From Urechidicola vernalis (GTDB taxonomy: Bacteria; Bacteroidota; Bacteroidia; Flavobacteriales; Flavobacteriaceae), in the NCBI RefSeq assembly GCF_031846385.1, contig NZ_JAVRHV010000003.1:248001-312000 (forward strand): 64,000 nt of DNA. The letters run 5' to 3'. The translations under genes were made by a program, and so were the position numbers. Position 1 is the stretch's first letter; every line of letters begins with the position of its first letter. Below, one piece after another: positions 28,101 through 36,021 of this stretch. The notes under the pieces were generated by a model that did not search any database, was not told where the DNA came from, and was given only the letters and a program-made list of their open reading frames with translations.

Positions 28101-28208
28101 AATGGAGTTAAACTCCCATCGGACGATTATTGGTTCTCAGTTCAACTAATTGATACTAACGGTGAAATAAAAAATAGAAAAGGGCATTTTAGTCTTTTAA
28201 GAAAATAA
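25137..28208 (+). CDS. Large secreted repeat protein with gliding-motility type (type B) C-terminal sorting domain
   Basis: A secreted or surface protein of about 1023 residues. The start at 25137 gives a clean signal peptide MKKNLLFLMLFASWISFSQ; the upstream ATG at 25086 adds 17 residues without export features. An N-terminal domain (about 20-195) is followed by six repeats of about 95-100 residues, each opening with a Cys-Asp/acidic motif and FDLT (for example CDSDGVLDNSTLFDLT and CDIDNDGVWDFDLT), then YF/YH-x-N-DA and a -VR(V/M)E- strand with a Cys. An Ig-like segment follows, and the last about 85 residues (FSKFFTPNNDGHNDTW, then IYDRFGKIL, GWDGYYNG, LPSDDYWF) are the type IX type B sorting domain (CHU_C). 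It should be exported by the type IX system and may serve in adhesion. Natural ligand is unknown. Confidence 0.9.
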   Translation: MKKNLLFLMLFASWISFSQNNCVDAIVVCGNSNYEDLSATGVGIQELAGSNTCSSQENNSLWLSLKINSGGTLGFEITPTNTNGTTNTDINIDFDFFIFGPNASCSNIGQAIRCSTTNPSAANQGNNLTGMRSSDFDTSEGPGADGNSFVNWLNVNAGESYFLVIDRPIGSSNFKIDWTGSATFNAPPVATPPTIGTTYDLEECDSDGVLDNSTLFDLTSNSIKLISNQSNVDVKYFANNNDAQTGNNAISSPSAYANISDPQIIYARIESTVTQCFAVSDFEISIKGEIDFVTQKVNVCDIDNDGVWDFDLTLNDTSIKNGRAGVSVSYYLTENDAINSINSIIGNYQNISNPQTIWVRMESFVGGCFGVKPLELEIFDTPIATQPANMILCDDDNNGTMSFDLTSQNALINTEPGMVITYHASQNDADLNLNPIISPHENGFTTIFVRVENTLHPSCYDTTSFGLEVYNAAFPLDNTSITPVAYCDNTSVGTDTDGIIVFDLTERSIDILNGQAASEFTLTYFTASNYDPTSEILDPINFQNTVVGGQTIYVRMANNLESSCYSDTSFTIEVFELPVIQPTMIFKNCDEDGNPDGFTDYNLEEANAYITGGATDVTVTYHLSMVDADAGSNAVNPSPFNNATAATVYARVETIDGCHRVSTVSLEVSTTSFPAGYSYTLETCDNDDTIDGLHLFDLTQASSDMIAQFPSGQNLSVHYYTNQNDAQLEQNEIVSQSDYMSEAPLNQTLYVRVESNDNGACFGVGPFLELIVYERPEFEVISEAVVCLNLPPIILEAFNPKDVYTYEWTDENNQVISTEATVEVSVGGVYTVIATSGLNCESFPKTVTVIESDIAILDHDDVTITDDSSNNTITINNENNNLGLGDYEFALDDELGPFQDQSLFEQVMPGLHTIYVRDKNGCGLAMLEVSVIGFSKFFTPNNDGHNDTWTILGVSQDFYPTSLIYIYDRFGKILANVDPLGEGWDGYYNGVKLPSDDYWFSVQLIDTNGEIKNRKGHFSLLRK

Positions 28209-28259
28209 AACACCACCATAAAGTTACCTTGGAGGTGAGAAGTTTTATTAAACAATTAT

Positions 28260-29543
28260 TTAGATACTAAAAACGATTGTTGCGATGAATTTAGAATTGT
28301 CATTTGTTAAGTAGGCCGCGTCAACCTCGTCATACTGTGGGTAAAAATCATATGTGCTAGAATAGTTTGCGTCTTCATATGCAAAATCTAATTTTACAAA
28401 ACCAAAGTTATATCCAAGGCCAACTGAAAAGCCGTTTGTGTCAAATGATGACGGTGCTCCATTGTAAGGGTTTTGTTGATAATGAAATCCACCTCTTGCA
28501 CTTAATTGTTTAAATCTCCATTCTGTGCCAAGACGTAGTTCTGAAGTTCCTCTAAAATCGGTGTCAAAAATTCTGTTTTCTTCACTAAAGTCGTAGTTAG
28601 GACTCAGTTCTATTCCGCTATAATTTTTATAAGCATAATCCAAACTGATCAATCCACTTTGGTTAAAAATATAGGCAAAACTTGCTGTTGTTTTGCTTGG
28701 AGACCTCATAGAATAATCGAATCCATTTAAGTTTCCTTCAGAATAAAATTCCTCGATTAAATTATACCAAGTTGGTGATTGATATGACAGCCCTAAGCGA
28801 ATATTTTGATTTGGTTTAGAAATAATTCCAATATTAAAAGAATAGCCTGTTCCCCAGGTAGAAAGGTCTTCGGAAAGTTGTCCTAATAATCGATTTCCAT
28901 CATCATCGTGGTTGTCTTCTTCTAAATAAATCGACTGATAAAAACGAATATCATTTGTTATAAATGATGCTCCGATATAGAGTTTGTCAGAATATTGAGA
29001 TGCAAATGAAAAAGTGTATTTATCGTTTCTTCCATCTGTGTAATTATCAAAATACTGACCATCAGAAAACAGATATAAATTATCGAACTCATCATATATA
29101 AATGTAGGATAGTTACTATTTCCATTAGCGGCCCACCTACTTTTGAAATCTTTTTGAGTATTGTAATTGAATGCGAAAGATGTTTTACTCCAATTCGATT
29201 GTCCAGTATTAAAAACGAATACACCCCCAATTTGGGAGAAATTAGTAAAGTCTCTGGTCACTTTTGTATTGGTTCCATAGTAATTAGAGTTAATGGATTC
29301 GTTTCTAAAACTCATAGAGGTAGAAACTTCACTATTTAGAAAAATAGCTGCTCCAGCCGGATTAATAGTTATAGCGCTTAAGTCTCCACCTAAGGCTCCA
29401 AAAGCACCACTCATTCCTCGAAATCGAGCGGTTCCATAATTATCGTCACTTGTGAATAATGCACCTAGATCGTTGTATCCCATCGACTGTGAAAAACTAG
29501 AAATTGAGCATAGTAATACCGTATAGAAAAATATTTTTTTCAT
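28260..29543 (-). CDS. OmpP1/FadL-like outer-membrane transport protein
   Basis: A 427-residue outer-membrane barrel with a signal peptide ending near SSFSQ. The N-terminal part ARFRGMSGAFGALGGDLSAITINPAGAAIFLNSE is the FadL/TodX-type plug region, where a hydrophobic compound is usually bound, and the remainder is a run of amphipathic strands ending in FIATIVFSI. Members transport long-chain fatty acids or other hydrophobic molecules; in Flavobacteria many are annotated only as outer-membrane transporters. It is probably followed in one transcript by the lipoprotein gene upstream on this strand (29573-30787), with 29 bases between. Confidence 0.82.
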   Translation of the reverse strand: MKKIFFYTVLLCSISSFSQSMGYNDLGALFTSDDNYGTARFRGMSGAFGALGGDLSAITINPAGAAIFLNSEVSTSMSFRNESINSNYYGTNTKVTRDFTNFSQIGGVFVFNTGQSNWSKTSFAFNYNTQKDFKSRWAANGNSNYPTFIYDEFDNLYLFSDGQYFDNYTDGRNDKYTFSFASQYSDKLYIGASFITNDIRFYQSIYLEEDNHDDDGNRLLGQLSEDLSTWGTGYSFNIGIISKPNQNIRLGLSYQSPTWYNLIEEFYSEGNLNGFDYSMRSPSKTTASFAYIFNQSGLISLDYAYKNYSGIELSPNYDFSEENRIFDTDFRGTSELRLGTEWRFKQLSARGGFHYQQNPYNGAPSSFDTNGFSVGLGYNFGFVKLDFAYEDANYSSTYDFYPQYDEVDAAYLTNDNSKFIATIVFSI

Positions 29544-29572
29544 TTTTAATAAGTTTTAAATCAGGATTGTAC

Positions 29573-30787
29573 TTAGTTATTTCTTCGGCCTCCACCAGCT
29601 CTTCCAGATGAAACGCCAGATGACCTGCTTGAGGAACTTGATGATCTAGTACTAGTACTTCTACTGCTCGAAGAAGACCTTGAAGAAGAACTAGTTCTTG
29701 TTGAAGAACTTCGACTTGTTGTTGAAGGTCTACTATAGGTTGCTCTTGAGGAAGAAGAATTAGAACTACTATTTCTTATAACTCTTGAGCTCGTGCCTCT
29801 GTTCGATGAATAACTAGAAGGTCTACTAGAGTAACTTCTTGAAGCGCTAGCTACTCTGTTAGAATTGCTTGGTGATCTATGTGGATTAGAAATAATTCTT
29901 TTCGAGTTAGAAGGCCTGCTATTAGAGTTTCTTACAATGCTTCTAGACGAAGAGTTTGCTGTTCTAGTTCCAGCCGCTCTATTGTTTGATCCAGATACAG
30001 TTCTGCCTTTGGAAGAACTTAATTTAGAAGTTCTGGTGTTTGATGTGGATGCAACACGTCTGTTACTATTTGTACCGTTTAAAATATCAGAAACAGATCT
30101 GGTTCTAGCGCTTGTTCCAGTCCTTCTGCCGTTAGATGCTACAGCATTTCTAGTTGAATTTGTATTGTTAGCTACATTTCTTCTGCCGTAATTTCCTCCT
30201 GTATTATAAGAGTCTCTTCTACCATAAGAATCGTATGGCCTATAATACGGTGGGTAGCCTCCATAGTAAGGTGGGTAACCACCCCAATAAGGCGGGTATC
30301 CTCCCCAATATGGTGGGTATCCTCCCCAATACGGTGGATAACCTCCCCAGTATGGTGGATAATAACCTCCATAATAACCACCATAGAAACCTCCATAATA
30401 ACCATAGCCCATTCCAACTCCAAAACTAAAACTTATTTGAACATCGGAAGAATAACCCCATGGCGCATTTGATTCTACATACACGTATTGTGTGCCGGTA
30501 CTATCTGCAACAGCATATTGATCATCATAATATAAATCGTCGACATCTGTAATTAAATCTCCATCTTCCATTGCTCCATATTCTTCAACTTTTTGAGCAA
30601 AATAGATCTCGGCTTCAGTTGGTTGCCTTGTTTCTAAAACAATAACATCGGCATTCTGGGTAGTGTAAATTCCGTCTAAATCATTGTAAACACTTTCATA
30701 AGATCCACAAGAAACAAGTATGAGAGATGAAACTAGGAGGAGTCCAAGTCCGTGATTTTTGAATTTAATATTGTAAAAAACTTTCAT
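29573..30787 (-). CDS. Lipoprotein with Tyr/Pro/Gly heptad repeats and long Ser/Arg-rich tail
   Basis: A 404-residue lipoprotein; the signal peptide ends in the lipobox LVSC (Cys29 when counted from an alternative ATG at 30793). I do not recognise a known enzyme domain. A short N-terminal domain (about 30-120) precedes a glycine/tyrosine segment (about 125-144), six YPPY heptads (145-186) and a tail of more than 200 residues made mostly of Ser, Arg, Asn, Thr and Gly (191-406), very basic and likely disordered. The domain order suggests an envelope or surface component that could bind polyanions such as polysaccharide or DNA. That function is an inference from composition only. It lies just upstream of the FadL-like gene on the same strand. 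Confidence 0.8.
   Translation of the reverse strand: MKVFYNIKFKNHGLGLLLVSSLILVSCGSYESVYNDLDGIYTTQNADVIVLETRQPTEAEIYFAQKVEEYGAMEDGDLITDVDDLYYDDQYAVADSTGTQYVYVESNAPWGYSSDVQISFSFGVGMGYGYYGGFYGGYYGGYYPPYWGGYPPYWGGYPPYWGGYPPYWGGYPPYYGGYPPYYRPYDSYGRRDSYNTGGNYGRRNVANNTNSTRNAVASNGRRTGTSARTRSVSDILNGTNSNRRVASTSNTRTSKLSSSKGRTVSGSNNRAAGTRTANSSSRSIVRNSNSRPSNSKRIISNPHRSPSNSNRVASASRSYSSRPSSYSSNRGTSSRVIRNSSSNSSSSRATYSRPSTTSRSSSTRTSSSSRSSSSSRSTSTRSSSSSSRSSGVSSGRAGGGRRNN
30236..30361 (-). repeat. Six in-frame 21-bp repeats encoding Tyr-Pro-Pro-Tyr-x-Gly-Gly heptads
   Basis: Four exact YPPYWGG units, one YPPYYGG and one YPPYYRP lie head to tail in the coding sequence. The repeat length equals seven codons and the DNA units are nearly identical, so copy number could change by slippage without a frameshift. 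Confidence 0.9.
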
Positions 30788-30810
30788 AATCATAGAGTTT
30801 TTTTATGTCG

Positions 30811-30831
30811 AACTACTAAAAATAAGTAGTT
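30811..30831. repeat. Inverted repeat in the leader of the Ser/Arg lipoprotein gene
   Basis: AACTACT and AGTAGTT are exact inverted copies around a 7-base AT-rich loop. It lies 24 bases before the ATG at 30787 and inside the presumed 5' untranslated region. There is no T run, so it is not an obvious terminator; an operator or mRNA stabiliser is possible. Confidence 0.5.
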
Positions 30832-30862
30832 TTGTCGAAATTATAATAATATTATCATTAAC

Positions 30863-30877
30863 ACAATATTTGTGCCA
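30863..30877 (-). promoter_or_regulatory. Sigma-54-like -24/-12 element upstream of the Ser/Arg lipoprotein gene
   Basis: On minus, TGGCACA, four bases, TTGT matches the sigma-54 pattern (TGGCAC-n5-TTGC) except for the last base of the -12 box. The two G pairs have the required spacing. It would start transcription about 65 bases before the ATG. It also overlaps the leader of proS. Confidence 0.4.
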
Positions 30878-30889
30878 AACTTTTAAGGG

Positions 30890-32362
30890 ATGAGTAAGAA
30901 ATTGACAACGAGAGAAGAAGACTATTCTAAATGGTATAATGAATTGGTTGTAAAGGCCGATCTTGCAGAAAACTCAGGAGTGAGAGGATGTATGGTTATA
31001 AAGCCTTATGGTTATGCTATTTGGGAAAAAATGCAGGCTGAGTTGGATAGGATGTTTAAAGAAACAGGACATGAAAACGCATATTTTCCAATTTTTATTC
31101 CAAAGTCCTACTTTTCTAAAGAAGCGAGTCACGTTGATGGATTTGCCAAAGAATGTGCAGTTGTAACTCATTATAGGTTGAAAAACGATGAAGACGGAAA
31201 AGTTGTAGTTGATGAAAAAGCGAAGTTAGAGGAAGAGTTAATTGTTCGTCCTACTTCAGAAACAATTATTTGGGATACTTACAGAAAATGGATTGAGTCT
31301 TATAGAGATTTACCGATTCTTGTTAATCAATGGGCAAATGTGGTCCGTTGGGAAATGAGAACACGGTTGTTTTTAAGAACGGCTGAGTTTTTATGGCAAG
31401 AAGGGCATACTGCGCATGCTACTGAAGTGGAAGCAATTGAAGAGTCTAAACAAATGCAAGAGGTGTATGCAACCTTTGCAGAGAAATTCATGGCAATGCC
31501 AGTTATAAAAGGTTCTAAATCTGAAAGCGAACGTTTTGCAGGGGCATTAGAAACCTATACTATTGAGGCGTTAATGCAGGATGGAAAAGCGTTACAAGCT
31601 GGAACTTCACACTTTTTAGGTCAAAATTTTGCAAAAGCATTTGACGTTCAGTTTACATCTAAGGAAGGAAAGAGAGAACATGTATGGGCTACCTCTTGGG
31701 GAGTATCTACTCGATTAATGGGTGCATTGGTAATGACACATTCAGATGATAAAGGATTGGTATTACCTCCTAATTTGGCTCCTATACAAGTTGTAATTGT
31801 TCCTATTTACAGAAAAGATGAACAATTAGATGCGATTACAGAAAAGGTAAACGAACTTACTAAAGAGCTTAGAGCAAAAGGTATTTCTGTGAAGTATGAT
31901 AAGAGAGATACGCATAAGCCTGGATGGAAATTTGCAGAATATGAATTAAAGGGAGTTCCATTGAGAATTGCGATGGGGCCTAGAGATTTAGAAAATGGAA
32001 CGTTGGAGATTGCTAGAAGGGATACTTTAGAAAAGCAGACAATTGCAATTGATGAAACAGTAGATTTTGTAGCATCGAATTTAAAGCAAATGCAAGATGA
32101 TTTATTTAACAAGGCGTTAGATTATAGAGAAAACCATATTTCAGAAGTAAATTCATTTGATGAGTTTAAGGAGGTCTTAGAAAGTAAAGGAGGATTTGTA
32201 TCTGCGCATTGGGATGGAACTATAGAAACCGAAGAAAAAATAAAAGATTTAACGAAGGCAACAATAAGATGTATCCCTAATGATACGGTTATAGAAGAGG
32301 GTATATGTGTGTTTTCAGGTAAGAAATCTGACAGAAGAGTTCTTTTTGCAAAAGCATATTAA
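30890..32362 (+). CDS. proS: Prolyl-tRNA synthetase (archaeal/eukaryal type)
   Basis: A 490-residue class II aminoacyl-tRNA synthetase that charges tRNA-Pro. The catalytic core shows DYSKWYNELVVKADLAENSGVRGCMVIKPYG, the class II motif 2 region VVRWEMRTRLFLRTAEFLWQEGHTAH and motif 3 AQFTSKEG/VWATSWGVSTRLMGALVM. An anticodon-binding domain (about 290-390) and a C-terminal domain follow. There is no editing insertion, which marks the short ProS type 3 shared with archaea and eukaryotes and usual in Bacteroidota. The tRNA-Glu and rpsT genes follow in the same direction but have their own promoter. Confidence 0.97.
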   Translation: MSKKLTTREEDYSKWYNELVVKADLAENSGVRGCMVIKPYGYAIWEKMQAELDRMFKETGHENAYFPIFIPKSYFSKEASHVDGFAKECAVVTHYRLKNDEDGKVVVDEKAKLEEELIVRPTSETIIWDTYRKWIESYRDLPILVNQWANVVRWEMRTRLFLRTAEFLWQEGHTAHATEVEAIEESKQMQEVYATFAEKFMAMPVIKGSKSESERFAGALETYTIEALMQDGKALQAGTSHFLGQNFAKAFDVQFTSKEGKREHVWATSWGVSTRLMGALVMTHSDDKGLVLPPNLAPIQVVIVPIYRKDEQLDAITEKVNELTKELRAKGISVKYDKRDTHKPGWKFAEYELKGVPLRIAMGPRDLENGTLEIARRDTLEKQTIAIDETVDFVASNLKQMQDDLFNKALDYRENHISEVNSFDEFKEVLESKGGFVSAHWDGTIETEEKIKDLTKATIRCIPNDTVIEEGICVFSGKKSDRRVLFAKAY

Positions 32363-32379
32363 AAAAAATAAAAAAAAAC

Positions 32380-32409
32380 TTTGCGATTTTAAAAAAGGTT
32401 GTATATTTG
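32380..32409 (+). promoter_or_regulatory. Promoter of the tRNA-Glu gene
   Basis: TTTG (-33, 32380-32383), an 18-base spacer and TATATTTG (-7, 32402-32409) are an exact Bacteroidota promoter 28 bases before the tRNA. It begins right after the proS stop and may also serve rpsT. Confidence 0.8.
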
Positions 32410-32437
32410 CAACCGCTAAGGAAAAGAAATAAATAAT

Positions 32438-32509
32438 GGTCCGTTCGTCTAGGGGTTAGGACGCCAGGTTTTCATCCTGGTAACAGGGGTTCGATTCCCC
32501 TACGGACTA
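32438..32509 (+). tRNA. tRNA-Glu (anticodon UUC)
   Basis: A complete cloverleaf can be drawn. The acceptor stem is GGTCCGT (32438-32444) with ACGGACT (32502-32508), opening with a G-U pair. The anticodon arm is CCAGG-TTTTCAT-CCTGG with anticodon TTC, and the T arm is GGGG-TTCGATT-CCCC. The discriminator is A at 32509, and CCA is not encoded. Confidence 0.97.
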
Positions 32510-32535
32510 CAAGTTTTTTAAACAAATTAATTGAA

Positions 32536-32787
32536 ATGGCAAATCACAAGTCAGCATTAAAGAGAATTAGAAGTAACCGAGTTAAGCAGTTGAGAAATAA
32601 GTATCAGCACAAAACAACTCGTAACGCAGTTAGAGACTTACGTGCTACAACTGACAAGAAAGAGGCTGAGGCATTATTGCCAAAAGTAGCTGCAATGTTG
32701 GATAAATTGGCGAAGAACAATGTTATCCACAAGAACAAAGCAGGGAACTTAAAGTCTAAATTAACGAAGCAGGTAGCAGCGTTATAA
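32536..32787 (+). CDS. rpsT: Small ribosomal subunit protein bS20
   Basis: An 83-residue 30S protein, basic and helical, with the typical opening MANHKSALKRIRSNRVKQLRNKYQH-like sequence and the end KNNVIHKNKAGNLKSKLTKQVAAL. Length is normal. It follows tRNA-Glu by 26 bases and ends in a strong terminator. Confidence 0.98.
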   Translation: MANHKSALKRIRSNRVKQLRNKYQHKTTRNAVRDLRATTDKKEAEALLPKVAAMLDKLAKNNVIHKNKAGNLKSKLTKQVAAL

Positions 32788-32805
32788 GAAACTTCTTAAA
32801 GGAAT

Positions 32806-32840
32806 TTAAAAACCGTTCAATTTTTTGAACGGTTTTTTTT
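32806..32840 (+). terminator. Terminator after rpsT
   Basis: AAAAACCGTTCAA / TTGAACGGTTTTT hairpin with a long T run. A-rich flanks would also allow it to work for rodA on the other strand. Confidence 0.88.
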
Positions 32841-32875
32841 GTGTCTAATAGTTTGGAGTAAAGAAAAACCACAGT

Positions 32876-34165
32876 TTACCATTCATACGCTCTATTGGCG
32901 TCGAGTCTAATAAATACGAAAAGAAGCAAGGTGAATCCCCAAAGAGATGATCCGCCATAACTAAAAAAGGGCAGGGGTATTCCAATAGTTGGTAGTATAC
33001 CGATTACCATTCCAATATTTACTAAAAAGTGGAAAAAGAAAATGGCGGCAATACTATAGCCATATACCCGACTAAAGGTTGTTTTTTGGCGCTCTGCGAT
33101 CTTCAATATCCTTAAAATGAAGATAACGAAGAGAACGATAACTAGAACGCCACCTACAAATCCCCATTCTTCTCCTACGGTACTAAATATATAATCTGTA
33201 TCTTGTTCTGGAACAAATTTTCCCTGAGTACGATCTCCTTCTAAATAGCCCTTACCAAAAAAACCCCCAGAAGCAATTGTTTTTATTGACTGGTCTGTAT
33301 TGTAACCCGTTTGTTGGGTATCAGTTGTTTTTCCTAATACAATATTAAAACGATCCCTATGTCTTTGCTCAAATACATTATTAAAGATTGGGTTGATACT
33401 TAATATATAAAGACAGGTGATAAATAAAAGGCCAGTGAGTTGAATCCAGTGATGTTTTAGGTAGTTCTTTTTATAAGTAGCTGTATATGCAATAAAGGCT
33501 AAAAATAGAATTACACAGACATAAATCATTATTGGAATAGATGCGTAATAACCGAATTTTATGGTTAGTAGAAACAAGGCAATGGCAATTATACCCAATA
33601 CAAAATAGTAAGCAGGAAGTCCTTCTCTATAAAAAACAAAAAGAAACGCTAGGTATACCAAACCTGAACCAGGATCGGGTTGCAGCGTTATTAAAAATGC
33701 TGGAAATAAAATTATAAATAGGGCTTTGATATGGTTTTTAAACGGTTTAAAGGTAAAAGCATTGTCGCTTAAAAGTTTTGCAACTGCAAGGGCGGTAAAA
33801 GCTTTTGCAAATTCAGTTGGCTGCAATGTAAAACTACCAATAGCATACCACGATTTTGCTCCATTGATATTTTTTCCAAAAAGAAACAAACCTAACAAGG
33901 AAAGAATTGCGGCGAGGTAAAAAAGAGATGAAAAGCGCTCATAAAAGCGGGTTTCTATGAATAAAACAATAGTTATAATAGGAATGGTAAGTCCAATCCA
34001 AATTAATTGTTTACCGTATCTCGAGGAAAAATCTAAAATTTCTGTATGAATTTCTGAAGTTGATGCAGCATAAATATTAAGCCAGCCAATAAATACCAAA
34101 GCGGCATAAATGATAACTAACCAAAAGTCGACTCCTTTAAATATGTTATTTTTTTCCCTCTGCAC
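32876..34165 (-). CDS. rodA: RodA peptidoglycan glycosyltransferase (SEDS)
   Basis: A 429-residue polytopic membrane protein of the SEDS family, about ten membrane segments, which polymerises lipid II in lateral wall growth with PBP2. Family landmarks are WYAIGSFTLQPTEFAKAFTALAVAKLL, TLQPDPGSGLVYLAF (with the essential Asp in the DPGS turn) and the late IGIPLPFFSYGGSSLW. The start overlaps the PBP2 gene by 20 bases, so translation is probably coupled. Last gene of the mre operon. Confidence 0.96.
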   Translation of the reverse strand: MQREKNNIFKGVDFWLVIIYAALVFIGWLNIYAASTSEIHTEILDFSSRYGKQLIWIGLTIPIITIVLFIETRFYERFSSLFYLAAILSLLGLFLFGKNINGAKSWYAIGSFTLQPTEFAKAFTALAVAKLLSDNAFTFKPFKNHIKALFIILFPAFLITLQPDPGSGLVYLAFLFVFYREGLPAYYFVLGIIAIALFLLTIKFGYYASIPIMIYVCVILFLAFIAYTATYKKNYLKHHWIQLTGLLFITCLYILSINPIFNNVFEQRHRDRFNIVLGKTTDTQQTGYNTDQSIKTIASGGFFGKGYLEGDRTQGKFVPEQDTDYIFSTVGEEWGFVGGVLVIVLFVIFILRILKIAERQKTTFSRVYGYSIAAIFFFHFLVNIGMVIGILPTIGIPLPFFSYGGSSLWGFTLLLFVFIRLDANRAYEW

Positions 34166-36020
34166 GGTATAAACTATCTAGTTGACTGTTATATTCTTCC
34201 TGAAGACTTCCATTAAACATTCTTTCCTCCAAATATTTTCTGTTTGTGTCGCCTTTTAAATACTTTTCAATCATTAAAGTTGCAATTGGTCCCGCCCAAC
34301 GAGAACCCCAATAGCCATTTTCAACAAATACGGCAATCGCAATTTTCGGATCATCCTTTGGTGCAAACGCGATAAAAATAGAATGATCTGTTAATTGAGT
34401 TCTTTCACCGTTTATATTTGCAAAATTTTCAGCTGTTCCAGTTTTTCCACATATTTCTATGTCACTAACTCTAGATGCGTAGGCCGTTCCATCGGGATGA
34501 TTAAAAACATCGGATAAACCTTCAATTATTGGTTCAAAATGTTCTTTATCTATGGTAGTGACATGTTTTGTAGTGAATTTTTTATCTAATTCTTGTCCTT
34601 CAATATTTTTAACAATATGGGGTGTGTAATAATAACCTCTATTTGCAATTGCGGCCGTCATATTTGCCAATTGAATAGGTGTAGTTATAACTTCTCCCTG
34701 TCCAATAGCATTTGAAATTGTGTAAGTTGATGCCCATCTTTTAGAGGGGTACCATCTGTCATAATAATCACCATCCGGAATTAAACCTTTCTGTCCACTT
34801 GGTAAGTCATAGCCTAGAAAATTACCCAATCCAAAACTCTTAGAATGCTCGCTCCAGGCATCCATTCCATCTTGAACCTTGTCATATTTATTTAGAATTT
34901 TTAAATATGTACTAGCAAAATAGGCGTTACACGAGGTGTAAATTCCAAAGTTCAATTTAACCTTACTTGCATGTGGATGACAACCCATTTTATTTCTTGG
35001 TCCATATCGAAAACCATGATTACAGGTAACCATTGTATTTTCGTCTATTACGCCTTCTTGCAAGCCAATAAGTCCTGTAATGATTTTAAATGGAGAGCCT
35101 GGAGGATATTGAGCCTGTAATCCTCTATCGTACATTGGCTTGCTAATGGTATCTCCAAAGAAAATTGAAGAATTTTTAGATCTAATTCTTCCTACCATTT
35201 TATTTGGATCGTAAGTGGGAGCGCTAACAAGAGCAAGAATTTCGCCACTTGAAGGTTCAATCGCAACGATTCCACCTCGCTTATTTGTCATTAATTGATC
35301 TCCATATTGTTGAAGAACCGCATCTAGCGAAAGCGTTAAGTCTTTACCAGGAGAAGACAGTGAATCGTAAAGTCCTTCTTTGTAAGATCCAATTTCTCTG
35401 TTAAATCTGTCCTTTTGAATTCGTTTTACGCCCTTTTCACCTCTTAAGGTGTTCTCGTAAACTCGCTCAACTCCCATATGTCCAATCAATTCTCCTTGTT
35501 GGTAGTATGGATTGTCTTTAATTTTGTTTTCATTTACCTCACTTAAATAGCCAACAATATTCGCTGCAGTTTTCATCGGGTATTTTCTAATGGACCTTTT
35601 TTGAATATAAAAGCCTTTATATTTGTGAAGTTTCTCTTGTAATGGACCGTAATCTTCCTTAGAAACTTGTCCTATAAATACATGTGGTAGCCAAGTAGAA
35701 TACTTTTTTGCTTTATTGAATTGTTTAAGGAATGTCGCTTTGTCAATTTTTAAAAGAGAACAAAATTCTATAGTGTCTAATGGTTTAACTTCTTTTGGAA
35801 TTACCATAACGTCATAGGCTTGCTCATTAGCAACTAATAATTCAAGGTTTCTATCGTATATATAGCCCCTTTCAGGATAGTCGTAAATTCTTTTGATAGA
35901 AGCATTATTTAAGGGAGAAGTTTGGTAAGGATTGTCTAATACTTGTAAATAAAAAAGACGGCCTATAAATATAACGCCGACTAGAATTACCGAAATATAG
36001 AGTAATGCTCCTTTTTGCAC
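34146..36020 (-). CDS. mrdA: Penicillin-binding protein 2 (peptidoglycan transpeptidase)
   Basis: A 624-residue class B PBP. One N-terminal membrane helix (about 4-24) is followed by a dimerisation domain (about 50-200) and the transpeptidase domain (about 240-590). The active-site Ser309 is in GSPFK (SxxK, 309-312); the SxN motif is in TSCNAYFAS, and KTG is in ICGKTGTAEN. It cross-links wall strands made by RodA in the elongation complex. It overlaps rodA and starts one base after mreD, consistent with one transcript. Confidence 0.96.
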   Translation of the reverse strand: MQKGALLYISVILVGVIFIGRLFYLQVLDNPYQTSPLNNASIKRIYDYPERGYIYDRNLELLVANEQAYDVMVIPKEVKPLDTIEFCSLLKIDKATFLKQFNKAKKYSTWLPHVFIGQVSKEDYGPLQEKLHKYKGFYIQKRSIRKYPMKTAANIVGYLSEVNENKIKDNPYYQQGELIGHMGVERVYENTLRGEKGVKRIQKDRFNREIGSYKEGLYDSLSSPGKDLTLSLDAVLQQYGDQLMTNKRGGIVAIEPSSGEILALVSAPTYDPNKMVGRIRSKNSSIFFGDTISKPMYDRGLQAQYPPGSPFKIITGLIGLQEGVIDENTMVTCNHGFRYGPRNKMGCHPHASKVKLNFGIYTSCNAYFASTYLKILNKYDKVQDGMDAWSEHSKSFGLGNFLGYDLPSGQKGLIPDGDYYDRWYPSKRWASTYTISNAIGQGEVITTPIQLANMTAAIANRGYYYTPHIVKNIEGQELDKKFTTKHVTTIDKEHFEPIIEGLSDVFNHPDGTAYASRVSDIEICGKTGTAENFANINGERTQLTDHSIFIAFAPKDDPKIAIAVFVENGYWGSRWAGPIATLMIEKYLKGDTNRKYLEERMFNGSLQEEYNSQLDSLYRAEGKK

Positions 36021-36021
36021 T

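Noticed and set aside
28210..28243. Possible terminator between the repeat surface protein and the FadL-like gene (CACC-A-CCA / TGG-A-GGTG)
   Set aside because: The stem has a mismatch and no proper T run, so I did not list it as a feature.
30236..30380. Direct repeats that could suggest a CRISPR-like array
   Set aside because: The units are 21 bp, contiguous, with no spacers, and encode heptads in frame in a lipoprotein.
29865..30429. Long plus-strand open frames opposite the Ser/Arg-rich lipoprotein gene (for example 29865-30191 and 30235-30429)
   Set aside because: They are antisense shadows of low-complexity codons; they have no promoter or recognisable family and vanish against the strong minus gene.
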